58,522 nucleotides of DNA from an uncultured Deferribacteraceae bacterium. Lineage in GTDB: Bacteria > Chrysiogenota > Deferribacteres > Deferribacterales > Mucispirillaceae. Below the pieces are notes generated by a model. The model was not told where the DNA came from and ran no database searches. It worked only from the letters and a program-made list of their open reading frames with translations. Each line of letters starts with the position of its first letter. The first letter of the stretch is position 1. A program made the position numbers and the translations under genes. Where the stretch lies: NCBI GenBank assembly GCA_947039395.1, contig CAMQYS010000009.1, positions 1-58,522 on the forward strand, in the 5' to 3' direction. Positions 19,496 through 26,176 of the stretch are shown piece by piece.

Positions 19496-19639
19496 CACCT
19501 AAAACAGTTTTAAATAGATTTTTAAAATCTATAACAATAAATAAATGTATCAACCCATTAATTTACTGAATTATTATATTCTGGACTTAATAATTATATT
19601 TAGTATAATAAATGTTAACACATAAAGGGGATATCTACT
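19496..19639. promoter_or_regulatory. Intergenic region with probable promoter for the Sel1 gene
   Basis: It contains an extended -10-like TAGTATAAT (19601-19609) about 30 bases before the ATG at 19640 and an AAAGGGGAT ribosome site. A weak AT-rich hairpin (AGATTTTTAAAATCT, near 19516) follows traG and has no clear T-run. Confidence 0.5.
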
Positions 19640-20398
19640 ATGAAAAAAATGTTTTTAATATTCACACTGCTTGCAACTTTAGTGATAAATGCAAATGCTC
19701 AAACTGACTCTAAAACTTCAAAAGAGTTAGGTGGTAAAATCAATGCACTAGCTAAGTCTTGCGACGGTGGAGATATGACGGACTGTTTTAATCTTGCAAT
19801 AATTTATGGTAATGGAGAAGGTGTTAAGCAAGACTTTAAGAAAGCAGCTGAACTGCTGACAAAAGCATGTAACGGAGAAAATATAGATGCTTGTTTTAGT
19901 CTTGGTTATCTGTATATGGAAGGAATTGGAGTTAAACTAGACTATACTAGAGCTGTCGAGCTTTCTACTAAAGCGTGTGATAATGGACAATTAGGCGGTT
20001 GTACTAATCTTGGCATTATGTATCAATATGCTAAAGGTACGAAACAAGACTACAATAAGGCAGTTGAACTATATACCAAAGCTTGTAACGGAGAAAATAC
20101 AGATGCTTGCACAAATCTTGGTTTTATGTATGAAAACGCTATCGGTATTAAACAAAACTATATAAAAGCGGTTGAGCTATACAGCAAAGCTTGTGATGGA
20201 AATAATATGATAAGTTGTAGAAATCTTGGTAACAGCTATTATCATGGACAAGGAGTTGTGCTAAACTATGACAAAGCATTAAGTTTATACAAGAAAGCTT
20301 GTGATGGAGGAAATGACGATGGGTGTAAATCCTTCGCTTTTACCTATAAAGAAGTCTGCTTAAATAATCCAAAAAAATACTGTTCAAAATACGAATAA
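19640..20398 (+). CDS. Secreted Sel1/Hcp-type cysteine-rich repeat protein
   Basis: 252 residues: signal peptide (cleavage after NANA) and six Sel1-like repeats of about 36 residues, each with a paired Cys and the pattern ...AC..L.YMY..G.GVKQDY.KAVELY.KAC.G. This is the Helicobacter cysteine-rich (Hcp) style, common in Campylobacterota secreted proteins. Its role here is unknown. It lies in the periplasm with the transfer apparatus and beside a periplasmic nuclease, and may be an assembly or lytic-enzyme partner. It has its own promoter-like region. Confidence 0.85.
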   Translation: MKKMFLIFTLLATLVINANAQTDSKTSKELGGKINALAKSCDGGDMTDCFNLAIIYGNGEGVKQDFKKAAELLTKACNGENIDACFSLGYLYMEGIGVKLDYTRAVELSTKACDNGQLGGCTNLGIMYQYAKGTKQDYNKAVELYTKACNGENTDACTNLGFMYENAIGIKQNYIKAVELYSKACDGNNMISCRNLGNSYYHGQGVVLNYDKALSLYKKACDGGNDDGCKSFAFTYKEVCLNNPKKYCSKYE

Positions 20399-20400
20399 AT

Positions 20401-21123
20401 ATGTTTACTAGACTGCAACTAATTTCAACTATCTTTTTAACTTTTACGAGCGTTTCATTTGCAGGCGTTCCTAAAAGTTTTTATAAAAGCAAAAAGTTAA
20501 TGCAGTCTGTTTATTTCGATAATCAAAAATCTTTCTACTGTGAATGTGATTACAATTATACCTTTATCAAAGGCAAGAAAAAAACTGTCGTAAATCCATT
20601 TACATGTGGCTACACTCCACGCAAGAATATTAATAGAGGTAAATATATCGAATGGGAGCATGTCGTCCCTGCATCTATCATCGGCAGAAATCTATCTTGT
20701 TGGAAAGATAATATCTGTATCAACTCTAAAGGTAAAAAATATAAAGGTAGAAAATGTTGTCAGAAAATTGATAACTATTTTAAAATAGCTGAAGCTGATA
20801 TGCACAATCTTGTACCAGCTGTTGGAGAACTAAATGGAGACAGAAGTAATTACTCGTTCGGTATAGTTAAGAATAAAATCAAACGATACGGTTCATGTGA
20901 GTTCTATATCGAAAACAAAATCGTTGAACCAAGAGATGAAGTCAAAGGCGATATCGCTCGTATATATTTCTATATGATAGATCGATACAAAATACAAATA
21001 CCAACTAATGAAATAAACATTTTACAATACTGGAACAAACTCGATCAAGTATCTATGTTCGAAAGAGTTCGCAATCAGAGAATTAAAAACACTCAAGGCA
21101 ATAGCAACCGATTTATAAAATAA
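20401..21123 (+). CDS. Periplasmic endonuclease I (EndA/NucM-like)
   Basis: 240 residues: signal peptide (cleavage after SFAG), then the endonuclease I motifs YIEWEHVVPAS (His/Glu metal site) and ADMHNLVPAVGELNGDRSNY (His-Asn), with several cysteines. The family are secreted non-specific DNases with a beta-beta-alpha metal fold. It starts 2 bases after the Sel1 gene, so they form one unit. On a conjugative element it could degrade extracellular DNA or act in recipient contact. That is inference. Confidence 0.88.
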   Translation: MFTRLQLISTIFLTFTSVSFAGVPKSFYKSKKLMQSVYFDNQKSFYCECDYNYTFIKGKKKTVVNPFTCGYTPRKNINRGKYIEWEHVVPASIIGRNLSCWKDNICINSKGKKYKGRKCCQKIDNYFKIAEADMHNLVPAVGELNGDRSNYSFGIVKNKIKRYGSCEFYIENKIVEPRDEVKGDIARIYFYMIDRYKIQIPTNEINILQYWNKLDQVSMFERVRNQRIKNTQGNSNRFIK

Positions 21124-21229
21124 AATATTCAATCACAATCTCCCCCTCTTCTCTTCTCTTCTCTCAACCACACAACACACAACCCAACTACATAATCTAC
21201 AATCTCAAAGAAGTCTTAACACAGCACAA

Positions 21230-21298
21230 GCTTTCACTTATTATTTATGAAGGGTTCTACCAAAAAACCCGTAATGAATAATAAGTACGATTGAAAGC
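21230..21298. other. Large inverted repeat, candidate oriT/nic region
   Basis: Nested inverted repeats: GCTTTCA (21230-21236) with TGAAAGC (21292-21298), a 12-bp stem from CTTATTATTTAT (21237-21248) with ATGAATAATAAG (21274-21285), and GGGTT (21252-21256) with AACCC (21266-21270). This is by far the longest hairpin in the gap after the tra block. A pyrimidine-rich strip (21137-21165) lies about 65 bases to its left. Such repeats are typical of relaxase or replication initiator sites. No relaxase was identified to match it. Confidence 0.35.
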
Positions 21299-21419
21299 GA
21301 TATAGTAACACATAAATGCTTATTACTTGCATCGACAACGGTTTAGGTTTTTTACGATCAAAACGTAGTGTAACAAAGTTTTGAGGAAGTGAAAAATCGT
21401 TCTTACCTAAAATAAACAC

Positions 21420-21448
21420 TTGCAATATTAAAATAACTAGTGTAATAT
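21420..21448 (+). promoter_or_regulatory. Promoter for structured RNA copy A
   Basis: TTGCAA (21420-21425), a 17-bp spacer and TAATAT (21443-21448). A transcript would start near 21455, just ahead of the folded element at 21471. Copy B also has TTGCAA upstream (49174-49179). Confidence 0.5.
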
Positions 21449-21470
21449 ATAAACATACAATCGCATTTAA

Positions 21471-21608
21471 TTATGTCTCTCTCACTAGGTGAGAGGAAGA
21501 TTAACTATTATGCTATTTAATTATGTTTAGGACATAGTCTTTATAGAGGATGTAGTAGTTAGTGAGCTAAATAGTAGCAATATAAATAGTTTATATTGAT
21601 TTCCCTAC
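21471..21608 (+). ncRNA. Two-copy structured RNA element, copy A
   Basis: Four helices are shared with copy B (49226-49361), with different bases but kept pairing: hairpin 1 CTCTCAC/TAG/GTGAGAG (21479-21495); a 9-bp outer stem 21502-21510 with 21553-21561; an inner TATGT/ACATA hairpin (21522-21536); and a 9-bp hairpin CAATATAAA/TAG/TTTATATTG (21578-21598) enclosed by GTAG/CTAC. Three loops contain TAG. The single-stranded blocks TTATGCTAT and TTATAGAGGATGTA are conserved. Function unknown: a leader RNA, small RNA or replication structure are possible. No protein frame spans it. Confidence 0.65.
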
Positions 21609-21787
21609 TAATACTAAAAATACTTTTCATAAGTATTTAATCAAAACAGATACATTATGTATCTTAATCCAAATAAAATATTATAAATTTAAAACGATAT
21701 ATTTATCAGTTTAGGACTGACAAATTTATTGTAATTTAAACTCTTATTTAGTAGCGTTAGACGTTATTAATTTAGATAAATATTAAA
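21609..21787. other. Non-coding stretch with several small hairpins
   Basis: Hairpins: AAATACTT/AAGTATTT near 21620-21640, AGATACA/TGTATCT near 21649-21664, and one with TCAGT/ACTGA arms near 21708-21733 around TTTAGG. No reading frame of note. It links RNA copy A to the first leader hairpin of the gene array. Confidence 0.45.
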
Positions 21788-21818
21788 ACCCATAGGGTGT
21801 AATTTTACCCTTATGGGT
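21788..21818 (+). promoter_or_regulatory. Leader hairpin L1 of the small-gene array
   Basis: ACCCATAGGGT pairs with ACCCTTATGGGT across a short loop and is followed by ATTTTTATATCC and the ribosome site of the SSB-like gene. It is the first of eight related leader hairpins (L1-L8). Confidence 0.7.
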
Positions 21819-21897
21819 ATTTTTATATCCTTTTTTAGGTTTTATATAAATAAAAAAATAAAATTATGTGAAAAATCACAAAAAAAGGAGATCAATC

Positions 21898-22395
21898 ATG
21901 GCAATGTACACAACAGTAAAAGGTTATATTAACAAGGTAGAAGTAAAAAGTTATGTTAGTGGAGTAGAAGCAGATAGCTCAACTAATAAAGCAAGTGGAA
22001 AAATGGCAGTAGTAAGTATAGCAATGGCATCTAAAAGAAAAGATGAGAAAGGAGCATACACTATTAAAGAAAATACTTTCTTTATACGTGCAGTTACCTT
22101 TTCTAAAAGTTTAATTGAAAAATTAGATGGACAAGAAAAGTTATTTTGCGAGTTATCACTTAAAGCTGAATCAGTTAAAAAAGATGAGAATTACTTTGAA
22201 AACTGGTACCTATTAGGATTTACTGATTTAACTTTATTAAAAGCACCAGAAGAAGCTACTTCTACAGATACTACAGATATTACTTCAACTGAAATTACTT
22301 CTACAGATACTTTTGAAATTACTTCTAGAGATACTTTGTCTGAGGAAGAAAAAGAAAAAATATTATCTGAGTATTTAGCAGGTAATAAGAAATAA
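21898..22395 (+). CDS. SSB-like OB-fold protein 1
   Basis: 165 residues from the ATG at 21898. That start is preferred because AAAGGAG lies 6 bases upstream and the paralogue at 24426 begins with the same MAMYT. The body (VEVKSYVSG..., VVSIAMASKR, FFIRAVTFSKSLIEKLDGQEKLFCEL, NWYLLGFTDL) has the strand pattern of an SSB-type OB fold. The tail is Thr/Asp/Ser-rich and acidic at the end, as in SSB tails. It may coat single-stranded DNA during transfer. It is enclosed by leader L1 and a terminator. A distant OB-fold protein of other function is possible. Confidence 0.6.
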   Translation: MAMYTTVKGYINKVEVKSYVSGVEADSSTNKASGKMAVVSIAMASKRKDEKGAYTIKENTFFIRAVTFSKSLIEKLDGQEKLFCELSLKAESVKKDENYFENWYLLGFTDLTLLKAPEEATSTDTTDITSTEITSTDTFEITSRDTLSEEEKEKILSEYLAGNKK

Positions 22396-22401
22396 AAATT
22401 T

Positions 22402-22424
22402 AGTGGCTTAGGCCACTTTTTTTT
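22402..22424 (+). terminator. Terminator after SSB-like gene 1
   Basis: AGTGGC/GCCACT hairpin followed by eight T. Near-identical GTGG...CCAC terminators end other units of the array at 23267, 23909, 24293 and 25447. Confidence 0.9.
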
Positions 22425-22451
22425 AAGTATTTTAAAATTAAATAAAAACAA

Positions 22452-22484
22452 ACCCTAGAGGGATTATAATTATCCCTTTGGGGT
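22452..22484 (+). promoter_or_regulatory. Leader hairpin L2
   Basis: A 13-bp stem with wobble pairs: ACCCTAGAGGGAT against ATCCCTTTGGGGT. It is followed by a T/A-rich stretch and a second mini-hairpin CTCTTTTAGAGG just before the GGAGG of the next gene. Confidence 0.75.
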
Positions 22485-22526
22485 ATTTATATATTCTCTT
22501 TTAGAGGTAAAAAAGGAGGAATTATT

Positions 22527-22856
22527 ATGGCAGTACTTTTTATTAGTAAAACAGAACTTACGGAATGGAATGAAGAAGTAACTTTTTTTAAAGGAATGGT
22601 ATCTATTAAATGGTATGAGTTACTTTCAGATGCACTTATATCAATAACGCTACTGTTATCTGTAATAGGAACGATATTTATATTTGGTGAGTTCACTTAT
22701 ATGAGTATTGCTTTTGTAATAACTTGTTGTTTTTCGTGCGTGTTATTGTTTTGTAGAAAATTACAAAAAAATATACATGAAATTCGTGAATATCGAAAAG
22801 ATGAAGAACAACTAAAAAATCTCATTAAAGAAGCAAATATTATGTTGAATAAATAA
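22527..22856 (+). CDS. Two-helix membrane protein of the array
   Basis: 109 residues with an AAAAAAGGAGG ribosome site. Two hydrophobic segments lie at about 36-55 and 58-78, followed by a charged coiled-coil-like C-terminus (LQKNIHEIREYRKDEEQLKNL). There is no signal peptide. No known family. It has the common leader L2 but no terminator of its own before leader L3, so read-through is likely. Confidence 0.65.
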   Translation: MAVLFISKTELTEWNEEVTFFKGMVSIKWYELLSDALISITLLLSVIGTIFIFGEFTYMSIAFVITCCFSCVLLFCRKLQKNIHEIREYRKDEEQLKNLIKEANIMLNK

Positions 22857-22867
22857 AAAACAAACAA

Positions 22868-22901
22868 ACCCTAGAGGGAGTATTTAACTTCCCTTTAGGG
22901 C
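22868..22901 (+). promoter_or_regulatory. Leader hairpin L3
   Basis: ACCCTAGAGGGA pairs with TCCCTTTAGGG around a 10-base loop, followed by GTTTTATA and the mini-hairpin CTCTTTTAGAGG before the ribosome site. Confidence 0.75.
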
Positions 22902-22939
22902 AGTTTTATACTCTCTTTTAGAGGTAGAAAGGAGACAAT

Positions 22940-23158
22940 ATGAAAAGAGTATTGCAAAAGTTTGACAAAAGCAATATGATAGGACTATTGAGAACTACGA
23001 GAGAAATAGCACTTTATGTATTTGTACTTGGTATTTTTTTATCAAAAGAAGATATACCTAGTTCTCTAGCATCAATAACGAGTTGTTTAATCATTATTGG
23101 TATCTATCTTATAGATCAAGTAGTGATAAATATGACTAAGGAGGATGAAAATGGGTAG
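22940..23158 (+). CDS. 72-aa two-helix membrane protein, family member 1
   Basis: Pattern shared with the genes at 23958 and 25095: a short amphipathic N-terminus (KRVLQKFDKSNMIGLLRTTRE), a hydrophobic helix (IALYVFVLGIFL), a polar turn, a second helix (SITSCLIIIGIYLIDQVVI) and a charged tail. Its last 8 bases overlap the next tiny gene. Holin-like, toxin-like or exclusion roles fit the topology, but none is shown. Confidence 0.65.
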   Translation: MKRVLQKFDKSNMIGLLRTTREIALYVFVLGIFLSKEDIPSSLASITSCLIIIGIYLIDQVVINMTKEDENG

Positions 23159-23261
23159 TATGTTTTTAATACTCTCCCTTGTACTTTCTACAATGGGAGC
23201 AATCTTAGGATTATATTCATTAAATTACTATGCTAAAAAAGAGAAGAAAAACAAAGAATAA
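23151..23261 (+). CDS. 36-aa single-helix membrane peptide, partner 1
   Basis: Begins MGSMFLILSLVLSTMGAILG, one membrane helix, then a Lys-rich tail (KKEKKNKE). It is preceded by AAGGAGG within the upstream gene and overlaps that gene by 8 bases. Peptides of the same design follow the other two family members, at 24176 and 25316. Confidence 0.65.
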   Translation: MGSMFLILSLVLSTMGAILGLYSLNYYAKKEKKNKE

Positions 23262-23266
23262 AATTT

Positions 23267-23290
23267 AAGTGGCTTATGCCACTTTTTTTT
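23267..23290 (+). terminator. Terminator of the first membrane pair
   Basis: AAGTGGC/GCCACTT hairpin followed by a T-run, the same type as the other array terminators. Confidence 0.9.
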
Positions 23291-23323
23291 TAATTAGTTT
23301 CAAAATTAAATAAAAACAAACAA

Positions 23324-23356
23324 ACCCTAGAGGGATTATAATTATCCTTTTAGGGT
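23324..23356 (+). promoter_or_regulatory. Leader hairpin L4
   Basis: ACCCTAGAGGGAT pairs with ATCCTTTTAGGGT, then ATTTTTATATTC and the mini-hairpin CTCTTTTAGAGG. Confidence 0.75.
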
Positions 23357-23400
23357 ATTTTTATATTCTCTTTTAGAGGTAAAAAAACGGAGAGTATATT

Positions 23401-23877
23401 ATGTTGAAAAAAATTATTAGAAAAATTAGAATTAAAAGAGAAGTTAATCAGAATTGGCAAGTTAGATTATTGATAGAATTACTTAAACCTACAGATGTTA
23501 ATATCAAGCATTACAAAAATCGTTTATCACTATTTTTAGTGAAAAATGATTTAAAGATGACTGATTTAAGATTATTGTTTAGTTCATATATCGGCAAGCT
23601 TGCATGGTTTGACTTTGATAACACAAATAACACAGTAGTAGTAAATATTACGACTAGAGATAGTAATGGTTACAATACTATTACATCAAAAACAGTCGAC
23701 AGATTCTCTATGACTTACTATGTTAAAAAAGACGAACTAGCGTTAGCAGACGAAACACAAGTTATGTTAGTGGTAGCACAAACAAGACAAATTATTCATG
23801 CAGATACTCCTTTTGATGGCAAACTTCTTAACATTGATGACTATATGTTGCCTACAGGCAAATATTTTAATCGTTAG
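23401..23877 (+). CDS. Unknown 158-aa soluble protein of the array
   Basis: Very basic N-terminus (LKKIIRKIRIKREVNQNW) followed by an alpha/beta region and a strand-rich C-terminal half (NNTVVVNITTRDS..., MLVVAQTRQIIHADTPF). It has no signal or membrane segment and no recognised family. The charge suggests nucleic-acid binding, which is inference. It has leader L4 upstream and a terminator at 23909. Confidence 0.65.
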   Translation: MLKKIIRKIRIKREVNQNWQVRLLIELLKPTDVNIKHYKNRLSLFLVKNDLKMTDLRLLFSSYIGKLAWFDFDNTNNTVVVNITTRDSNGYNTITSKTVDRFSMTYYVKKDELALADETQVMLVVAQTRQIIHADTPFDGKLLNIDDYMLPTGKYFNR

Positions 23878-23908
23878 AAAACATCAATAAGTATTAACCA
23901 ATAAAATT

Positions 23909-23933
23909 AAGTGGATTTATCCACTTTTTTTTT
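23909..23933 (+). terminator. Terminator after the 158-aa gene
   Basis: AAGTGGA/TCCACTT hairpin followed by a T-run; a variant of the array terminator. Confidence 0.88.
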
Positions 23934-23957
23934 AATGATAACCAAGGAGTTGACATT

Positions 23958-24173
23958 GTGAAAAACATATTTACTAATAAACTAAAAGGAATTATAATAG
24001 TTGTATTAGAAAGAATTAGAGATTTTATTTTTTATGGTCTGTTGTTAGGATTTACAGTAATATTAATTGAGAGTGGAAATTTTACCTTTATAGATATTCT
24101 AAAAATGTTTATACTTTTTATATGTACACTAATAATAGATATCATAGTAAAATTATACAAGAAGGAGGTTTAG
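23958..24173 (+). CDS. 71-aa two-helix membrane protein, family member 2
   Basis: GTG start behind AAGGAG. Same layout as the genes at 22940 and 25095: an amphipathic start, ERIRDFIFYGLLLGF as helix 1 with its basic lead (compare TSREFLFYGIL in member 3), and a second helix ending IIDIIVKLYKK. It is the only member without its own leader hairpin; it follows the previous terminator by 24 bases. Confidence 0.65.
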   Translation: MKNIFTNKLKGIIIVVLERIRDFIFYGLLLGFTVILIESGNFTFIDILKMFILFICTLIIDIIVKLYKKEV

Positions 24174-24175
24174 TT

Positions 24176-24286
24176 ATGGATACTTTTTTAAACGTTTTAC
24201 TAGTTATAGGAGCGATAGGTGTTTTTATAGCTTTGTTTATCGTTCCTAGACTTCCAGATAATAAAGAGAAACAAGATATTAAATAA
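24176..24286 (+). CDS. 36-aa single-helix membrane peptide, partner 2
   Basis: Begins MDTFLNVLLVIGAIGVFIAL, one membrane helix, then PRLPDNKEKQDIK. It lies 2 bases after family member 2, with AAGGAGG at the end of that gene as ribosome site. Equivalent in place and design to the peptides at 23151 and 25316. Confidence 0.65.
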   Translation: MDTFLNVLLVIGAIGVFIALFIVPRLPDNKEKQDIK

Positions 24287-24292
24287 AATTTT

Positions 24293-24317
24293 GAGTGGCT
24301 TATGCCACTCTTTTTTT
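24293..24317 (+). terminator. Terminator of the second membrane pair
   Basis: GAGTGGC/GCCACTC hairpin followed by seven T. Confidence 0.9.
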
Positions 24318-24350
24318 AAGTATTTTTAAAAATTAAATAAAAACAAACAA

Positions 24351-24383
24351 ACCCTAGAGGGATATTATAAATCCTTTTAGGGT
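24351..24383 (+). promoter_or_regulatory. Leader hairpin L5
   Basis: ACCCTAGAGGGAT pairs with ATCCTTTTAGGGT, followed by TTTTATATATCC and the ribosome site of the second SSB-like gene. Confidence 0.75.
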
Positions 24384-24425
24384 TTTTATATATCCTTTTA
24401 TGGAAATTAAAAGGAGAAGAAAGAT

Positions 24426-24812
24426 ATGGCAATGTATACGAAAACACACGGTAGTATTTATAAAGTTGAGTTTAAAATTTCTAGAAATGGTTTGAAGTAT
24501 GCTGATGTATGTATAAATATCGGAGTATTTAATAATCCTTTTTTTATCAATGCAAAAGTATATTCTAGGAAAGTTTCTACTCAATTAAAAAACTTTGATT
24601 CTAATGCACGTCTTTATTGTAAATTAATTTTACAATCAGAAGGAGTTGTAAATTCTGATAACTACTATCAGAATTGGACAGTTCTATCACTTGAAAAGAT
24701 CGATGAGAACACATCATTTAACTCGTATATGGAGAATGAAGAATTAATTAACGAAACAAATAATATCCCTACTCTACAATTTGAAAGTAAGGATATGGTC
24801 TATTTCTGTTGA
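24426..24812 (+). CDS. SSB-like OB-fold protein 2
   Basis: 128 residues with AAAGGAGAAG upstream. It is a paralogue of the protein at 21898: the same MAMYT start, IYKVEFKISRNG, FINAKVYSRKVSTQL, LYCKLILQSEGVVNSDNYYQNWTVLSLEKID. The long loop and the Thr/Asp tail of paralogue 1 are absent. It probably binds single-stranded DNA in the same way, or antagonises paralogue 1; neither is shown. Confidence 0.6.
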   Translation: MAMYTKTHGSIYKVEFKISRNGLKYADVCINIGVFNNPFFINAKVYSRKVSTQLKNFDSNARLYCKLILQSEGVVNSDNYYQNWTVLSLEKIDENTSFNSYMENEELINETNNIPTLQFESKDMVYFC

Positions 24813-24846
24813 TTATTAGTATTAAAATTTAAATAAATAAACATAA

Positions 24847-24879
24847 ACCCTAGAGGGAGTATTTAACTTCCCCTAGGGT
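24847..24879 (+). promoter_or_regulatory. Leader hairpin L6
   Basis: ACCCTAGAGGGA pairs with TTCCCCTAGGGT around a short loop, followed by AGTTTTATATCTCC and a purine-rich ribosome site. Confidence 0.75.
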
Positions 24880-24918
24880 AGTTTTATATCTCCTCCTAGC
24901 AGTTTAAAGGAGACGTTT

Positions 24919-25098
24919 ATGAACACAAAAAAACTCAATGCTTTACTAAGTAGGTATCAACTTACTTGTTGCGAAGTAGAAACTCTTATTGAAAAAGGGG
25001 TTCTATCAGTACAAGGCAAGTTGCTATCGACTGAAACGGCAATGATCACAGTACTTAGGTATCTAAGAAATGAATTAGCCGTAAAGGAGGCAATATGA
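24919..25098 (+). CDS. Small 59-aa protein, possible HTH
   Basis: Begins MNTKKLNALLSRYQLTCCEV. Residues 12-35 (QLTCCEVETLIEKGVLSVQG) resemble a small helix-turn-helix, as in short excisionase or adaptor proteins. It has AAAGGAG upstream, and its stop overlaps the ATG of membrane protein 3 by 4 bases. The HTH reading is tentative. Confidence 0.55.
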   Translation: MNTKKLNALLSRYQLTCCEVETLIEKGVLSVQGKLLSTETAMITVLRYLRNELAVKEAI

Positions 25099-25313
25099 AA
25101 AAGTTATTGCAAGAGATAGACAACAGTTATATAATAGCTGTATTAAAAACATCAAGAGAGTTCTTGTTCTATGGAATACTTATTGATTGGTTTTTAGGTA
25201 TTGAAAAATCAGACGTTATATCTATGATTTTAGTTGGACTAATATTAATATTAGTTTACTCAATAGATATAATTATAATCAAGCTAAGTAAAAATAACAA
25301 AGTGGAGGAATAA
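25095..25313 (+). CDS. 72-aa two-helix membrane protein, family member 3
   Basis: Same pattern as 22940 and 23958: KKLLQEIDNSYIIAVLKTSRE, helix 1 FLFYGILIDWFL, then helix 2 MILVGLILILVYSIDIIII and a Lys/Asn tail. It overlaps the upstream 59-aa gene (ATGA) and is followed after 2 bases by another tiny membrane peptide. This conserved order in three units points to a functional pair. Confidence 0.65.
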   Translation: MKKLLQEIDNSYIIAVLKTSREFLFYGILIDWFLGIEKSDVISMILVGLILILVYSIDIIIIKLSKNNKVEE

Positions 25314-25315
25314 TT

Positions 25316-25441
25316 ATGTATGACTTTACAATTTTTTTGTTTGTATTCGGAGTGATAGTTGTTATGTTTGGTAGTTTTGTAGTATACCAACAATCCCACT
25401 CTGAAAAAAAAGAGAAAGAAGAAGTTAATAACAAGAAATAA
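25316..25441 (+). CDS. 41-aa single-helix membrane peptide, partner 3
   Basis: Begins MYDFTIFLFVFGVIVVMFGS, one helix, then a strongly charged Glu/Lys tail (EKKEKEEVNNKK). Ribosome site GTGGAGGAA at the end of the preceding gene. Confidence 0.65.
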   Translation: MYDFTIFLFVFGVIVVMFGSFVVYQQSHSEKKEKEEVNNKK

Positions 25442-25446
25442 ATTTT

Positions 25447-25472
25447 GAGTGGCTCATGCCACTCTTTTTTTT
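25447..25472 (+). terminator. Terminator of the third membrane unit
   Basis: GAGTGGC/GCCACTC hairpin followed by a T-run, almost the same as that at 24293. Confidence 0.9.
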
Positions 25473-25510
25473 AATCAGTTTCAAAATTCAAATATACAGA
25501 TATTAAATCA

Positions 25511-25541
25511 GCCCTGTGGGATATAAAAAACCCATATGGGC
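25511..25541 (+). promoter_or_regulatory. Leader hairpin L7
   Basis: GCCCTGTGGG pairs with CCCATATGGGC, followed by TTTTTTGTATCC. The longer T-run makes this copy look like an attenuator-type terminator. Confidence 0.7.
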
Positions 25542-25585
25542 TTTTTTGTATCCTCGTACGGCAACAAAATTAAGAGGATAATAAT

Positions 25586-26050
25586 ATGAAAAAGAAAAAA
25601 GTTACAGAATGGTGTTCGCATTGTGATAGAGAGGTAAAGATACACGGAGATAGAATTTCTAAATGTCCTTACTGCAAAACCAGTATACGCCCTTGTATGC
25701 TCTGCGATATGGATATTGTAAATTGTAATGATTGTAAATTCGATAAAGCAATAGAAGTACTAAAAAAAGAATTGTTCATTGCTGTAGAGAAAAATCTAAT
25801 CGAACTGATAAAAGCAACACATTACAGTGGTTTTGATTTAAATATCAATAATCAATATAACGAAAGTTTATTATGTGTAGCAATCCAAAAAGGAAATGTT
25901 GAGATAGTCGATTTCTTAATTAGCAGTGGAGCAGTAGTTAATACTACAAATAGAAATAATAAAAGCCTATTAGAAATAGCCTCATTCATGTGTACGTTAG
26001 GTAAAGAACAGATATTAATTCACGATGCTTTAATTAGAGCTGGTGCATAA
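25586..26050 (+). CDS. Zinc-ribbon plus ankyrin-repeat protein
   Basis: 154 residues. The N-terminus carries four Cys pairs (WCSHCD, KCPYCK, PCMLCD, NCNDC), consistent with two zinc ribbons. Residues 60-154 form two to three ankyrin-like repeats (NESLLCVAIQKGNVEIVDFLISSGAVVN, then NKSLLEIAS...DALIRAGA). Ankyrins mediate protein contacts. It has leader L7 upstream and no obvious terminator before L8. Target unknown. Confidence 0.75.
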   Translation: MKKKKVTEWCSHCDREVKIHGDRISKCPYCKTSIRPCMLCDMDIVNCNDCKFDKAIEVLKKELFIAVEKNLIELIKATHYSGFDLNINNQYNESLLCVAIQKGNVEIVDFLISSGAVVNTTNRNNKSLLEIASFMCTLGKEQILIHDALIRAGA

Positions 26051-26109
26051 AAAATAGTATATGAAAAAGTAGTAAGTTAATGAGCAGTAAATAAAAATTA
26101 AAATAAAAA

Positions 26110-26139
26110 ACCCTATGGGATATAAAACTCCCTATAGGG
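26110..26139 (+). promoter_or_regulatory. Leader hairpin L8
   Basis: CCCTATGGGA pairs with TCCCTATAGGG, followed by ATAATTTTATAC and the mini-hairpin CTCTTAGAGG, then AGGAGA before the DUF6094 ATG. This puts the methyltransferase-helicase operon under the same kind of leader as the array. Confidence 0.75.
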
Positions 26140-26176
26140 ATAATTTTATACTCTCTTAGAGGTTCTAGGAGATTCT

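Noticed and set aside
22452-26139. CRISPR-like array from regularly repeated hairpins
   Set aside because: The repeats are 400-1000 bases apart, imperfect and each followed by a gene; no spacers and no cas genes.
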